A DNA stretch of 64,000 nucleotides from Cordylochernes scorpioides (GCA_030710605.1 CP092865.1:134909148-134973147); one strand, 5' to 3'; positions 8,973-19,153 are shown, numbered from the stretch's first letter. Made by a program: numbers and translations. The notes: a model not told the origin generated them from the letters alone.

Positions 8973-11192
8973 ATGCCTAAATCAGAAGTTAAAATTCGGC
9001 ATAAATTCAACTTTATTATTCAGGAAATAAAGGATCTGGAGTCAAGGAATAAATCTATTGTAGAATCCAAAAATATACATAGATTAAAGCTATTCCAACA
9101 AGAAGTTAATGAAAGGAAAATTAGCCTAAATCAAATTGTCAACACATTATTAGAATCAGAGTTAGATGAGACACAATATGAGGATTATTCAAAAGCCAAA
9201 GATGATATTTTTAATATGTTGGTGTCTATTGAAGAAGCTTTATCTTTGATTGAAACCAAAGAAAATACTCATAGTGATAAACAACTGCCCGAATCCAATG
9301 TCAATTTACCTAAGATAAATTTACCCATTTTCAATGGTGATTCAGCCAATTGGCTTAGTTTTAGAGAAATATTCAACTCCACCATTAATTCAAATCAAAC
9401 ACTAACTGAAATACAAAAATTTCAATATCTAAATGCATCAGTTAAGGGTCCTGCGGAAAAGTTGATTCGGGGTTTTCCCATTTCTGACAGAAACTACCAA
9501 CAAGCATGGGATACCTTATGCAATAGATTTAATAACAGAAGAGAATTGGCTTTTTCACAAATCAACAAAATATTCTCCATAAGGCCATTAAAATCTATTT
9601 CAACTGGTTCTCTCTATGAAATCCTTGATGTTTGCAATGAAGGCATTAGAAATCTCTCAGTGCTAGGACTTGAGAAAAACACATTAACAGATCTAATCCT
9701 GATCAATTTTTTTGAAAAAAGAATTGGTGAAGCCCTCAGGAAAGAATGGGAATTAACCCTTCAAAATGAAGAATATCCAACATTTGAAAACTTTGTGAAA
9801 TTTTTAGAAAAACATGCTAGAAGCCTGCAAGGTATGAGAATTCCTTTGTTCCAGGAACAAAAAACCTCTAGCAAAAATATGATGGCTCACGGCCTTTATG
9901 TCAACAAAGGTCAAAATTGTATTTTATGTCATCAAATTCATAAGCTAAATGACTGCCATAGATTCATAAATCTTCCCTTGCCTAAAAAATGGGAATTAGT
10001 TAAAAAACATAAACTTTGTCAAAATTGCCTTAGAGCAAATCATGAGATATCCAAATGTCTCATCACATCAAGATGTAAAAACTGCAAGCAGAACCATCAT
10101 ACTCTTCTGCATGAATACAACTCTGAACCATCCATTCCACAACCAACAACCTCTCAAGAGATGTTGATTTCAACAAATACCATCTGTAATGTGATGCCTT
10201 TGGAAACGGAAACAAATATTCTACTGTCAACAGCCCTTATTAAAGTCAAGGCGAAGGATGGCTCATTTGTGCTATGTAGAGCTTTAGTGGACAATGGGTC
10301 CCAAATATGCCTAATGTCAGAACAATGTTGCCACAAGTTGGGACTTGAAAAAATGAAAAATTCTTATACACTAAAAGGTGTAGGTGACATTGTTGTCAAC
10401 AGGACAACATCGCAGGTTGAAATAGAGTTCACCCCACATCATAATGATCAATTATTTTCTGCCAGAGCATTTGTGGTTGAGAGGGTAACTGCAGACCTTC
10501 CAAACTTCCAAATTCAGTCAGCAGACTTTCCTCATTTAGAAAATTTGCTCTTGGCAGACCCAGAATTCTATGTCACCAAGCCCATAGACCTAATTTTGGG
10601 TGCAGATACCTTTGTAGAAATCATTCTAGGTCATAGAACAGATTTAAAGCACCATCCTATAGCACTTAATACCAAGTTAGGTTGGCTTGTTTCTGGGAGA
10701 ATCCATTCAACTATTAAGTCGAATACTTCGGTAATCAATCACTGTACCACTGAACTTGATTCCAGCATAAGAAAATTCTGGGAACTTGAAGATGTTCCAA
10801 TTTCTAAGGCCCAGTTGGGTACAAAGAATGCCTGTGAAATATTATTCAAGTCAAACCTCAAAAGAGACATTGAGGGCGACGGAGTAAAGGATTCTGAAGC
10901 GGAGCCAAAGGGCGATGGCGTAAAGGATTCTGAAGCGAAGCCAAAGGGCGAAGGCGTAAAGGATTCTGAAGCGGAGCCAAAGGGCGATGGCGTAAAGGAT
11001 TCTGAAGCGAAGCCTAAGGGCGATGGAGTGAAGGATTCTGAGACTGCAATTAAAGGTTATGAATCGGTGAACAATTCTCAGAAGAGAAAACTAAAACAAA
11101 TAAAGTTGAAGATTATAAAGTGGCTGATAAAGTCAGATATTCTGAAACTATTGAGGCAAAAGCTAAAGATGAGAAAATACCAAGATACCTGA
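8973..11192 (+). CDS. BEL/Pao Gag-protease polyprotein ending in a 12-residue repeat
   Basis: 739-residue intact frame starting at an ATG shortly after the PBS. An N-terminal helical region is followed by a BEL/Pao Gag core (DUF1759-like, about residues 110-270, motif LPKINLPIFNGDSANW). Cys/His zinc knuckles follow at about 315-370 (CILCH..., CQNC, CKNCKQNHH). The aspartic protease (DUF1758-like) has ALVDNGSQ at about 437-444 and LILGADTF near 540; note N after the catalytic D where D-S/T-G is usual. KLGWLVSG follows near 568. A BEL/Pao RT should come next, after FWELEDVP, but residues 636-695 are five copies of DGVKDSEAEPKG-like repeats and the frame then ends. The end overlaps the next frame by 130 bases. 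Confidence 0.92.
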   Translation: MPKSEVKIRHKFNFIIQEIKDLESRNKSIVESKNIHRLKLFQQEVNERKISLNQIVNTLLESELDETQYEDYSKAKDDIFNMLVSIEEALSLIETKENTHSDKQLPESNVNLPKINLPIFNGDSANWLSFREIFNSTINSNQTLTEIQKFQYLNASVKGPAEKLIRGFPISDRNYQQAWDTLCNRFNNRRELAFSQINKIFSIRPLKSISTGSLYEILDVCNEGIRNLSVLGLEKNTLTDLILINFFEKRIGEALRKEWELTLQNEEYPTFENFVKFLEKHARSLQGMRIPLFQEQKTSSKNMMAHGLYVNKGQNCILCHQIHKLNDCHRFINLPLPKKWELVKKHKLCQNCLRANHEISKCLITSRCKNCKQNHHTLLHEYNSEPSIPQPTTSQEMLISTNTICNVMPLETETNILLSTALIKVKAKDGSFVLCRALVDNGSQICLMSEQCCHKLGLEKMKNSYTLKGVGDIVVNRTTSQVEIEFTPHHNDQLFSARAFVVERVTADLPNFQIQSADFPHLENLLLADPEFYVTKPIDLILGADTFVEIILGHRTDLKHHPIALNTKLGWLVSGRIHSTIKSNTSVINHCTTELDSSIRKFWELEDVPISKAQLGTKNACEILFKSNLKRDIEGDGVKDSEAEPKGDGVKDSEAKPKGEGVKDSEAEPKGDGVKDSEAKPKGDGVKDSETAIKGYESVNNSQKRKLKQIKLKIIKWLIKSDILKLLRQKLKMRKYQDT
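10878..11057 (+). repeat. five tandem 36-bp units replacing the RT region
   Basis: In-frame 12-codon unit reading DGVKDSEA(E/K)PKG, five copies. GC-rich (GGCGATGGCGTAAAGG, GCGGAGCC) compared with the AT-rich coding around it, so the sequence looks foreign to the element. The last unit has diverged (SETAIKG). Confidence 0.9.
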
Positions 11193-13279
11193 ACAGCTCA
11201 TCTTCTGAAATAGAAGAATTACAACTACATGGATTTTGTGATGCATCCCTTAATGCTTATTCAGCAGTTTTTTACTTGAAAACTAGATTCAAAAATCAAA
11301 AGATCAAAATTATTCTGATAACCTCAAAAACTAAGGTTGCACCATTAAAGACCATTACAATTCCAAGACTTGAACTAAGTGCAGCATTGCTTTTGGCTCA
11401 ACTGAATCAAGTCATTCTTGAATCATTTCCTTTTCAACCTGACAAAACCTTTTTGTGGACTGATTCACAAATCTGCATAGATTGGATAAGATCAGATGCC
11501 AGCAGATGGAAAGCCTTTGTTTCGAACAGAGTGTCGTCAATTCAAAATTTGACTCAAATCACTGATTGGTTCCATGTATCCAGTCAAGATAATCCAGCTG
11601 ATTGCGCATCCAGAGGAATCATGCCTCAAGACTTGGTCAATCATAGAATTTGGTGGCGGGGTCCTATTTGGCTTCAAGAAAATAATGTTCGATATATTCC
11701 TTCTTCACCAACCCAAGTAAACCTCAATATCATTCAAGAAGAAGTCGGTGAAGGTCAAGTGTTGGATCAAACAACCTTAATTCAAAAATCAGAAACTATT
11801 TTAAATCTAGAATTCATTGAAAGGTATTCCACAATGACCAAATTGATCCGAATAACAGCTTGGTGTTGGAGATTCTACTACAATTGCCTCCTCTTTGATC
11901 CAATTCGTCAGAAAGGACCTTTGACAACAAGAGAATTAACAAAGGCAATTCAAGTCTTAGTCAAATCAATCCAGCAAGTTGAATTCTGCACGGAAATAAA
12001 ATTACTGAAGTCAAACAAACAACTACCTCTGTCCAACAAGCTAACTTCTCTAAATCCCTTTTTAGACACTCAAGGACTTCTAAGAGTTGGAGGTAGACTC
12101 AAGTATTCCTATTTAAATGAAAATCAAAAATTCCCTCTCTTACTACCGAAGAATCACCACATCACCAATATTATAATCGATGATATTCACAAGAAATACC
12201 TACATGCAGGACCTCAACTTGTATTGTCAATACTCAGAAAAAATTATTGGATTTTGGGAGCAAGAGATGCAGTCAAAAAAATCATTAAAAAATGTCTGAT
12301 TTGTTTAAAATTTAAATCTACTACCATTCATCAAATCATGGGTAATCTACCTCCGGAGAGAATCATCCCATCAAGGCCATTCTCAAAGACTGGCATTGAT
12401 CTTACAGGACCATTCTTAATAAAGAGAAGCCTGGGCAGATCTAAAACAATAAGCAAATCTTACATTGTACTATTCATTTGCTTTACTACTAAGGCCATTC
12501 ATTTAGAATTGACAACAAGTTTATCAACTGATTCATTCATGGCCTCGTTGAGAAGATTCATGGCCAGAAGAGGGAAGCCCTCTGACATTTACTCAGATAA
12601 TGCTACCAATTTTAAAGGAGCATCCAATTTTTTCCGCACTCAGTTTCAATTATTGAACTCTCAATCAGTGCAAAGATTGGTTACAGAGGAATTAATCACT
12701 TGGCATTTCATCCCCCCAGGTGGACCTCACTTTGGTGGCCTTTGGGAAGCCGGAATCAAAAGTGTGAAATCACACTTGGTCCGAACCTTTAAATCAACAA
12801 CCCTGAATTATGAAGAAATGAACACTTTGATTATTCAGATAGAATCTTGCCTAAATTCAAGACCACTGGCCCCTCTAAGTAGTGATCCCAATGATTATGA
12901 GGCCTTGACACCAGCTCATTTCTTAATGGGATCTTCGTTTTCAGAAATTCCAACCTCAAACTCTGAAGTCTTAAACTTACAGACAAGATGGAAGCTGATT
13001 CAAAAACTAAAAAACTCATTCTGGTCAAGATGGTCCAAGGAATATCTGAGCAACCTCCAAGGCCGTGGTAAATGGCGAATCAAACAAGACAATATCCAAA
13101 TAGGTCAACTAGTTTACCTCAAAGAGGCTCAAATATCTCCACTTCACTGGCCTTTGGCTAGGATTCAAGAGATATTTCCAGGAGAGGACAAGAATGTCAG
13201 GGTAGTCCAGATAAAGACTTCAAAAGGAGTCTTCAAGAGACCCATTACAAAGCTGATTCCATTACCTTTCAAACAATGA
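11063..13279 (+). CDS. BEL/Pao RNaseH-integrase polyprotein
   Basis: This frame is -1 relative to the upstream one and is open from 11063; the stop is at 13277-13279. A GTG at 11120 is the first start-like codon, but expression by frameshift from the upstream frame is more likely. RNase H: HGFCDASLNAY, RLELSAALL, WTDSQICIDWI, then NPADCASRG. Integrase: HH...H zinc half with CLIC, then the DDE core with D at 12398 (GIDLTGPF), D at 12596 (YSDNATNFKG) and E at 12746 (GGLWEAG), 66 and 50 residues apart. A DUF5641-like C-terminus follows. No internal stop. There is no RT palm and no YxDD. RNaseH and integrase therefore look functional by motif. Confidence 0.92.
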   Translation: MGEQFSEEKTKTNKVEDYKVADKVRYSETIEAKAKDEKIPRYLNSSSSEIEELQLHGFCDASLNAYSAVFYLKTRFKNQKIKIILITSKTKVAPLKTITIPRLELSAALLLAQLNQVILESFPFQPDKTFLWTDSQICIDWIRSDASRWKAFVSNRVSSIQNLTQITDWFHVSSQDNPADCASRGIMPQDLVNHRIWWRGPIWLQENNVRYIPSSPTQVNLNIIQEEVGEGQVLDQTTLIQKSETILNLEFIERYSTMTKLIRITAWCWRFYYNCLLFDPIRQKGPLTTRELTKAIQVLVKSIQQVEFCTEIKLLKSNKQLPLSNKLTSLNPFLDTQGLLRVGGRLKYSYLNENQKFPLLLPKNHHITNIIIDDIHKKYLHAGPQLVLSILRKNYWILGARDAVKKIIKKCLICLKFKSTTIHQIMGNLPPERIIPSRPFSKTGIDLTGPFLIKRSLGRSKTISKSYIVLFICFTTKAIHLELTTSLSTDSFMASLRRFMARRGKPSDIYSDNATNFKGASNFFRTQFQLLNSQSVQRLVTEELITWHFIPPGGPHFGGLWEAGIKSVKSHLVRTFKSTTLNYEEMNTLIIQIESCLNSRPLAPLSSDPNDYEALTPAHFLMGSSFSEIPTSNSEVLNLQTRWKLIQKLKNSFWSRWSKEYLSNLQGRGKWRIKQDNIQIGQLVYLKEAQISPLHWPLARIQEIFPGEDKNVRVVQIKTSKGVFKRPITKLIPLPFKQ

Positions 13280-13391
13280 AAATTGTAATCTTAGCTACAT
13301 AGTCGGAATCAATTAGTCCAGCATCTATACTATTGGAACTCTTTTTTATTTTTATTTTTTATTTTTATTTTCTGGTCATCTCTTCCCAGCC

Positions 13392-13400
13392 GGGGGAGTA
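13392..13400 (+). other. polypurine tract of BEL/Pao element 1
   Basis: GGGGGAG just before the 3' LTR (with TA between), in the expected place for priming plus-strand DNA. Confidence 0.7.
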
Positions 13401-13730
13401 TGTTGGATCCTGTGATATAATTTTGGAAGTCAGATTTTTCTTTAAATTAAATTTTGTATTAAGCAATTTTTTTTTTCCTTATATGTAAATAATTGTAAAT
13501 CCTTTAAAATTTCAATTTTTGTATATTGTTGATGATTCAGTAAGATATGTAAATTTCTATTGTTGATGATTCAGTAAGATATGTAAATTTCTATCAGGAA
13601 AAGAAAAGACTCAATTTAGATAACTAATGTTGTAGCTACTCCTAACTCTGAGACTCAAATAAATCAAATAATTCAAGTCAAGTGGTAAAATGCTTCTTTA
13701 TATCATTTACTGAACATTCAAGCCACAACA
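13401..13730 (+). repeat. 3' LTR of BEL/Pao element 1
   Basis: 330 bp, matching the 5' LTR except for one extra T in the T-run at about 13467-13476. Ends CAACA, followed by the GTTAT target duplication. Confidence 0.95.
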
Positions 13731-13735
13731 GTTAT

Positions 13736-14815
13736 AATATAACCATTGCTATAACATAAGTCCCAGTTTTAACCTTGGCTATAACATAAGTCCCAAGTTT
13801 TAACCATGGCTAAAACATTAGTACCAAGTTTTAACCATGGCTATAACATTAGTACCAAGTTTCAACCATGGCTATAACATAAGTCCCAAGTTTCAATCAT
13901 GGCTATAACATAAGTCCCAAGTTTCAACCTTAGCTATAACATAAGTCCCAAGTTTCAACCATGGCTATAACATAAGTCCCAAGTTTCAACCATGTCTATA
14001 ACATAAGTACCAAGTTTCAAACATGGCTATAACATAAGTCCAAAGTTTAAACCATGGCTTTAACATAAGTCCCAAGTTTTAACCTTGGCTATGACATAAG
14101 TCCAAGTTTCAACCATGGCTATAACATAAGTCCCAAGTTTCAACCATGGCTATAAGTACCAAGTTTTAACCATGGCTATAACATAAGTCCAAGTTTCAAC
14201 CATGGCTATAACATAAGTCCCAAGTTTCAACCATGGCTATAAGTACCAAGTTTCAACCTTGGCTATAACATAAGTACCAAGTTTCAACCATGGCTATAAC
14301 ATAAGTCCCAAGTTTAACCTTGGCTATGACATAAGTCCCAAGTTTTAACCATATCTATAACATAAGTCCCAAGTTTTAACCTTGGCTTTAACATAAGTCC
14401 CAAGTTTCAACCATGGCTATAACATAAGTCCCAATTTTAACCTTGGCTTTAACATAAGTCCCAAGTTTCAACCATGGCTATAACATAAGTACCAAGTTTT
14501 AACCATGGCTATAACATAAGTCCCAATTTTAACCTTGGCTTTAACATAAGTCCCAAATTTCAACCATGGCTATAAGTCCTAAGTTTTAACCTTGGCTATA
14601 ACATAAGTACCAAGTTTCAACCATGGGTATAACATAAGTCTCAAGTTTCAACCATGGCTATAACATAAGTACCAAGTTTCAACCATGGCTATAACATAAG
14701 TCCCAAGTTTCAACCATGGCTATAAGTCCCAAGTTTCAACCATGGCTATAAGTCCCAAGTTTCAACCATGGCTATAACATAAGTCCCAAGTTCTAACCAT
14801 GGGTATAACAGTCCT
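13736..14815. repeat. 31-bp minisatellite, right part
   Basis: Continuation of the left array, about 35 units. Several units are shortened by loss of AACAT (GGCTATAAGTCCC), a deletion variant not seen in the left half. This suggests local unit amplification. Confidence 0.9.
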
Positions 14816-14842
14816 GAGTGGTGTTATAAAGAGGTTTAACTG

Positions 14843-15912
14843 CTTATTGATTCTCCTTAAAAGTGTACAGTGGGGGGTCAAATCTCTCGCAGCTTGAAAG
14901 TGGGCAAGAAATACTAAGATGGCAAAAGTAATTCAGAAACAAGTGGAGTGAATGCGGTCAGCTCCAAGTGGCTCCCACAAAGAGTTGCTGTTATTTGGTA
15001 CAATGATGTCTTGTTTAGGTCTTGGCGGCCACCCAGCTACATTACCTGGGGTGTATTGTCAGAGGATATCTTAGACCACATAAAATGCTTGTCTTCCTAT
15101 GTTATAATGTAGTGTGAGATCTATAGTGTGATTTCACAAGTTGGATGAGAATTGATCATACAATATATAGGCCAACCTTTTAGCTTTCTCAATCTGTAGT
15201 TATTTTCTAGGCTGATCAATTATTACAATGGTAGAAAGTTGAGACATATTAAAGAAACAATTTGAATGAAATCCTCATGTAAGCAAGTAGTCTCTTTACT
15301 ACTAAACAACCCTGAGTCATGGCCATATCAGCCAAGATTAAACAAATAGTCTCAATTAGAGATCAAGTATCCATCTACACTAGCTATTTGCCACACAACA
15401 TGTGGATTCCATAGTGTGTGATATTTTAATATCCTCTTTATATATATAGATACATCAATCATTCTTCAGTTTCTTCTCAATGTTCCAGTGACACCCTTCC
15501 TCAAGGAACAATGTTCTCTCACAATTAAATATACTGTAATTATATACCAAATCATTTTAAAGCCTATTATTTTGCTCTAGCATTTAATTCCATTATTTTA
15601 TCTTTTTAAAATATATTTACTAATGCTTTAAAAACAAGAACTCTGCATAATTGTGTCAAACTTAGACACAATGCAGGGGAAACAAACTGTTATCAGCACA
15701 TGGGTCACTTCTCAATGCACTGGTGATACCAGTCTTGAAGATAAATAAATGATCGACAATAAAGAGAGACTGAGAGGTTTCTGAAGAACTCCCCCCATTG
15801 TTTGCCATCAGCCAAATTGGAAATGGAATTCTTGGTTGCCGCATAAATGCAATGAAAGTTTCATTGGTGCTACTTCTACGCAACAACAACCAGTTGTTCA
15901 CCTATTTTAAAC
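14843..15912. other. unassigned stretch, no gene seen
   Basis: No coding signal. At about 15438-15453 TTTATATATATAGATAC resembles the 3' tail of the unclassified repeat family at 30608-31652, but no matching head was found upstream. The small open frames at 15662-16007 have no recognisable motif. Confidence 0.4.
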
Positions 15913-15925
15913 TAACAGTAAATCA

Positions 15926-16422
15926 CAAGATTATAAGACCAAATCCAATTATTATTATAATCCATTTATTTAGTTGGTCTTATTACCTTGTGTTTATAAT
16001 CTACTAGCCGAATGACCCGGGCAACGCCCGTGTTTTACCCGATTGAATGTTTTGATTCAAATACCATTTGTTACAATTATAAATTGGCGCCTTATATAAA
16101 TGCATATGTTAGTTAATAACTATAGCCTATGTGCTTTATCTGTCTATGTACTGTTGGCTTCCATAGGCGTCTCTTACAGGGAAAAAGAAAAGAGAGGATT
16201 CCATTTGGTTATTAACTAATATATGCATTTATTTAAGGAGCGACCCGCTCCAACACAATGGTTACAAAAACGAAAAAGCGAGTGGGGGGGGCAAAGGTGG
16301 CGTGATCGTAGCCGACCAATAGGAGGGCGCCATTCCAAAAAAAAAGCAAACGGTGACAGAGATGACTGATGAAGAATGACGCTCGTAACTGTATATAGAA
16401 TAATCCAAATTGTGCCTCATCA
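15926..16422. mobile_element. inverted PLE-tail pair with nested insertion
   Basis: A perfect 13-bp duplication TAACAGTAAATCA lies at 15913-15925 and 16423-16435. Inside, the left arm is CACAAG..TTATAAGACCAAATCC and the right arm GGTCTTATTACCTTGTG, followed by the family extension (TTATAATCT...ATCCAAATTGTGCCTCATC). That extension is split by a separate repeat at about 16003-16399. Confidence 0.7.
16003..16399 (+). repeat. unclassified ACTAGC...TATAGA repeat family, copy 1
   Basis: Begins ACTAGCCGAATGACCCGGGC with GTTTTACCCGA downstream, and ends near TGTATATAGAAT. The head matches copies at 30608 and, on the minus strand, 60276. It holds an internal inverted repeat (TGCATATGTTAGTTAATAAC near 16100 and its complement near 16206). 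No open frame of note. Confidence 0.5.
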
Positions 16423-16440
16423 TAACAGTAAATCAATTTT

Positions 16441-17600
16441 CTATTACAAACGGTGATGTTAGGGATAAAAGCTAGACAAAGATCTTTGCAAGAATATGAT
16501 GAGTGTTTGGTGGTATAGAGGTAGACTTAAACATCCTGAATCCAGGCATCATGGCAGAGAGGTCTGCAAATGCACCAAAAACCTCGATGACTTTGCATTG
16601 CAGAGATGAACAGAATAAGAGCCAATCCCAATGATGGCACTGCAGGAGTTCTTGTCCCCCACCAAACTCACCCAACCTACAAACTACTATTTCCTATACA
16701 AGAAACAATTCAAAAAGATTTCAATGGGGCTGAAACAGCAAACAATGCATTCTTTGCACCCATATGAATAAACAAACATGTTTCCTTTTGGCCAAAAAAA
16801 AAAGGCATAGAATCTTTTACTTATTTTTATTAATAATGTTTGAAGTGAAATATTGAATGTGTCAGTTAAATTATTATCATTGCAATAATAGAAGAGAACA
16901 AATTGCACTGCACATTTCTTGGGAAAGAGATGGCTAAGTTGGGTAAGCCTGTGCTAATTGCATTCATTTCCATGTAATTACCTCCAGGTGTTTATTCAAC
17001 ATGTAGGTCACTATGACTTTATTAGGCGGGCCTTCAATACTGCTCATATATATTTCAATGTTTGGCCCCCTTCTCTCTGTGTACAGAAGTTAGTATTGAC
17101 TGTCATTCCAGCAAACCAGATACAGTACAATTTTGGATAATTCCAACATATTTAATTCAAATATTTATCTTAGTCCCTAGAATTTCCATTTTTAATTCAA
17201 ATTTTTGGATAATTCAAAAAAATTTGTTTAGGTACCTGGGGCTTAAATTATTCAAGTTTCACTGTATCACATTTTGGTGATACAGCCTGGGTGCACCATG
17301 CTGACAAGGACCAACAGTCTCAAATGCATATGTGGTTGGCTTGATTTATCAAAATATGGGTGTACAATTTATTGAATAAAGGTCAACATCCAGTTTATAT
17401 CTATTCTGAAGGTTGTTACTTTGCCATCTAAAATAATCATTTGAGTGGTGGTAATTGAGTACACATTCCTATATAAGCTATTGAAACTGTGCTAACAGTG
17501 ACGAGGAGCAATACTTGACAAGTGGGGGGATACACTAACTACCTGCCCCCTACATGACAAAGTATTAATATCATATTTTATAAATTTTTACTTTTATATA
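16441..17600. other. unassigned stretch, no gene seen
   Basis: Short open frames on both strands lack motifs. Nothing structured was seen apart from AT-rich simple tracts. Confidence 0.4.
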
Positions 17601-17777
17601 CAGTTAAACCTGTCTATAGCGCCCCCTCTAAATAGCGCCTTCCTCTCTATAGCGCCCCATTTTGAATACGTAGTATGATGCAATTTACATTAAAAGTGAC
17701 CTGTCTATAGCACCCCCTCTCTATAGCACCCTATTTTGGTGAGTCCCAAGAGGGGACGCTATAGACAGGTTTAACTG
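17601..17777. mobile_element. Tigger/pogo-type MITE, 177 bp
   Basis: Terminal inverted repeats CAGTTAAACCTGTCTATAGC and its complement, flanked by TA at 17599-17600 and 17778-17779. The interior is an imperfect duplication of CTGTCTATAGCGCCCCCTCT-type sequence. CAGT..AACC termini with TA target sites are typical of pogo/Tigger-derived MITEs. Confidence 0.8.
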
Positions 17778-17779
17778 TA

Positions 17780-18105
17780 TATATAAAAAAGAATGTTGTC
17801 AAAATTTGATTTAAAATTGGTAGAATTTGTTGAATTGAGGTTGGTTATTTGATAGACTGAGACATGAAAACATGTCATTGTAAGTGTCAATGAGCTTATA
17901 ATGTATATTGTTGTGACATATCCCCAATGTGAAACTCTCCAATCACAGCTAGTTGTTTATCCAATAACAGGCTATCTTGCCCCAGTGTGACTGGGAACCA
18001 AGTGATAACTAGTGGAGATAACAGTTGGTTTGCCAGGATGGTCTCCTGCATGGATGGCTACAACTCCTGGTATGTTGGATAGACACAACTTGAAAATATC
18101 TATAC
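17780..18105. other. unassigned stretch, no gene seen
   Basis: No coding or repeat signal recognised in this interval. Confidence 0.4.
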
Positions 18106-18194
18106 CTAGTACATGTGGTACAGGCCATGATAATCATGGTGGGTAGAAGTTGGCGACTGCTTTTACTGTAAGTGCACTACATGTCTACACATGT
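18106..18194. repeat. 89-bp dispersed repeat, copy A
   Basis: CTAGTACATGTGGTACAGGC to CTACACATGT recurs in the same orientation at 24631-24719, equal in length and about 94% identical by eye. Function unknown; no ends or duplication were found. Confidence 0.7.
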
Positions 18195-18327
18195 GAAAAG
18201 CAGTTAACTTTTGCACTTACTTGAGAGACACAACTTGATTATCAACAGGCAAAAAAACCCTTTGTTTATTTTATCTCCCGCAGCTTTCTTCCTAAGTGTA
18301 CACCCTTAAACTTCTATGTCTCAGATA

Positions 18328-18473
18328 AGGCACAATTTGGATTATAGATTAGAACTACAAGGTAATAAGACAAAATCCAAATAAACAAATAGTATGGGAT
18401 ATTTTGGTAGCGGCAAAGTTACTGAAATGTCACACACTATTTATTTATTTGGATTTGGTCTTATTACCTTGTA
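18328..18473. mobile_element. palindromic PLE-tail insertion
   Basis: ATGTCTCAGATA at 18316-18327 and 18474-18485 flanks the insertion (12 bp, perfect). It has a left extension (AGGCACAATTTGG...TATAGATTAG), then arms ACAAGGTAATAAGAC... and ...GGTCTTATTACCTTGT. The centre, GGTAGCGGCAAAGTTACTGAAATGTC, is a decayed hammerhead stem II and GAAA box. Confidence 0.75.
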
Positions 18474-18485
18474 ATGTCTCAGATA

Positions 18486-19153
18486 GGTATATTGAATGTA
18501 GGTGTTATGCTATGGTTATAACCTCAATAGAAATCACCCTAGCAGAATAAAGAAGGATAAAAAGCTAACAAAACATATCAGAAGCCATACAGATAACTTA
18601 TGAAAGTGATTAAACTTAAATAAAAACTTCCACTACACTCACTCTCTTGTAAAAGCAATATAGATTCAGTGACAGCAGACTTCTGCAGGTCCCCCCACAG
18701 TGCACTAAGGAAGACTGTTATCAACTTTGGGAACAAAAAAAGGTCACTCTTCCAAAATGCTTGTGCGATAAAAAAAAAAGTAGTGAAAGATATACAGGGT
18801 TTATTTTCTGCTTACAAAGATGGCATTTAATCAATTATTCATTTGCCTTGAAGATTGTTGTATGATTTTCCTTAAAATATTAATAGAATACTCCGAGTTA
18901 AGCAATGGTAAAGTTGCCATTCAAATACTTCCCTGGGAGAAGTGATATTTTCAAATATTGTAATGGGGGGGAGGATACAGTTTGGTACAGAAAAACCTAG
19001 TTGCAGAGTATACTTTAGGGGAGAGGTTACACTACACACATGAGCGTACATATGGCGACTATTTTAAATCAAAACATTAAAAGAACATTTATTATCTTAT
19101 CATTTACAAGTTTGATAATTATTATTATTATACAATTTTTAAAAAATAGAGGG
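18486..19153. other. unassigned stretch, no gene seen
   Basis: Nothing recognised; ordinary AT-rich sequence. Confidence 0.4.

Larger units (their letters stand above)
8568..13730 (+). mobile_element. young BEL/Pao LTR retrotransposon lacking reverse transcriptase
   Basis: Complete 5163-bp element: LTR, PBS, gag-protease frame, RNaseH-integrase frame, polypurine tract, LTR. The 5-bp target duplication GTTAT lies at 8563-8567 and 13731-13735. The LTRs begin TGTTGG and end CAACA. By eye they differ only by one T in a homopolymer, so insertion was recent. It landed inside the 31-bp minisatellite. The order Gag-PR-(RT)-RH-IN is standard for BEL/Pao, but the RT is missing and a 36-bp tandem repeat lies in its place. 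Confidence 0.95.
7456..14842. mobile_element. Tigger/pogo-like element expanded into a minisatellite
   Basis: The left end reads TA|CAGTAGAATCCCTCTT at 7454 onward. The right end, reverse-complemented, reads CAGTTAAACCTCTTTATAAC, ending at 14842. Both resemble pogo/Tigger termini (CAGT...AACC...TATAA), as does the small complete element at 17601-17777. Between them lies the 31-bp array, whose first degenerate unit (7490-7535) grades out of the left terminal sequence. The right-hand TA duplication is not intact. The nested BEL/Pao element accounts for 8568-13730. Confidence 0.5.
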
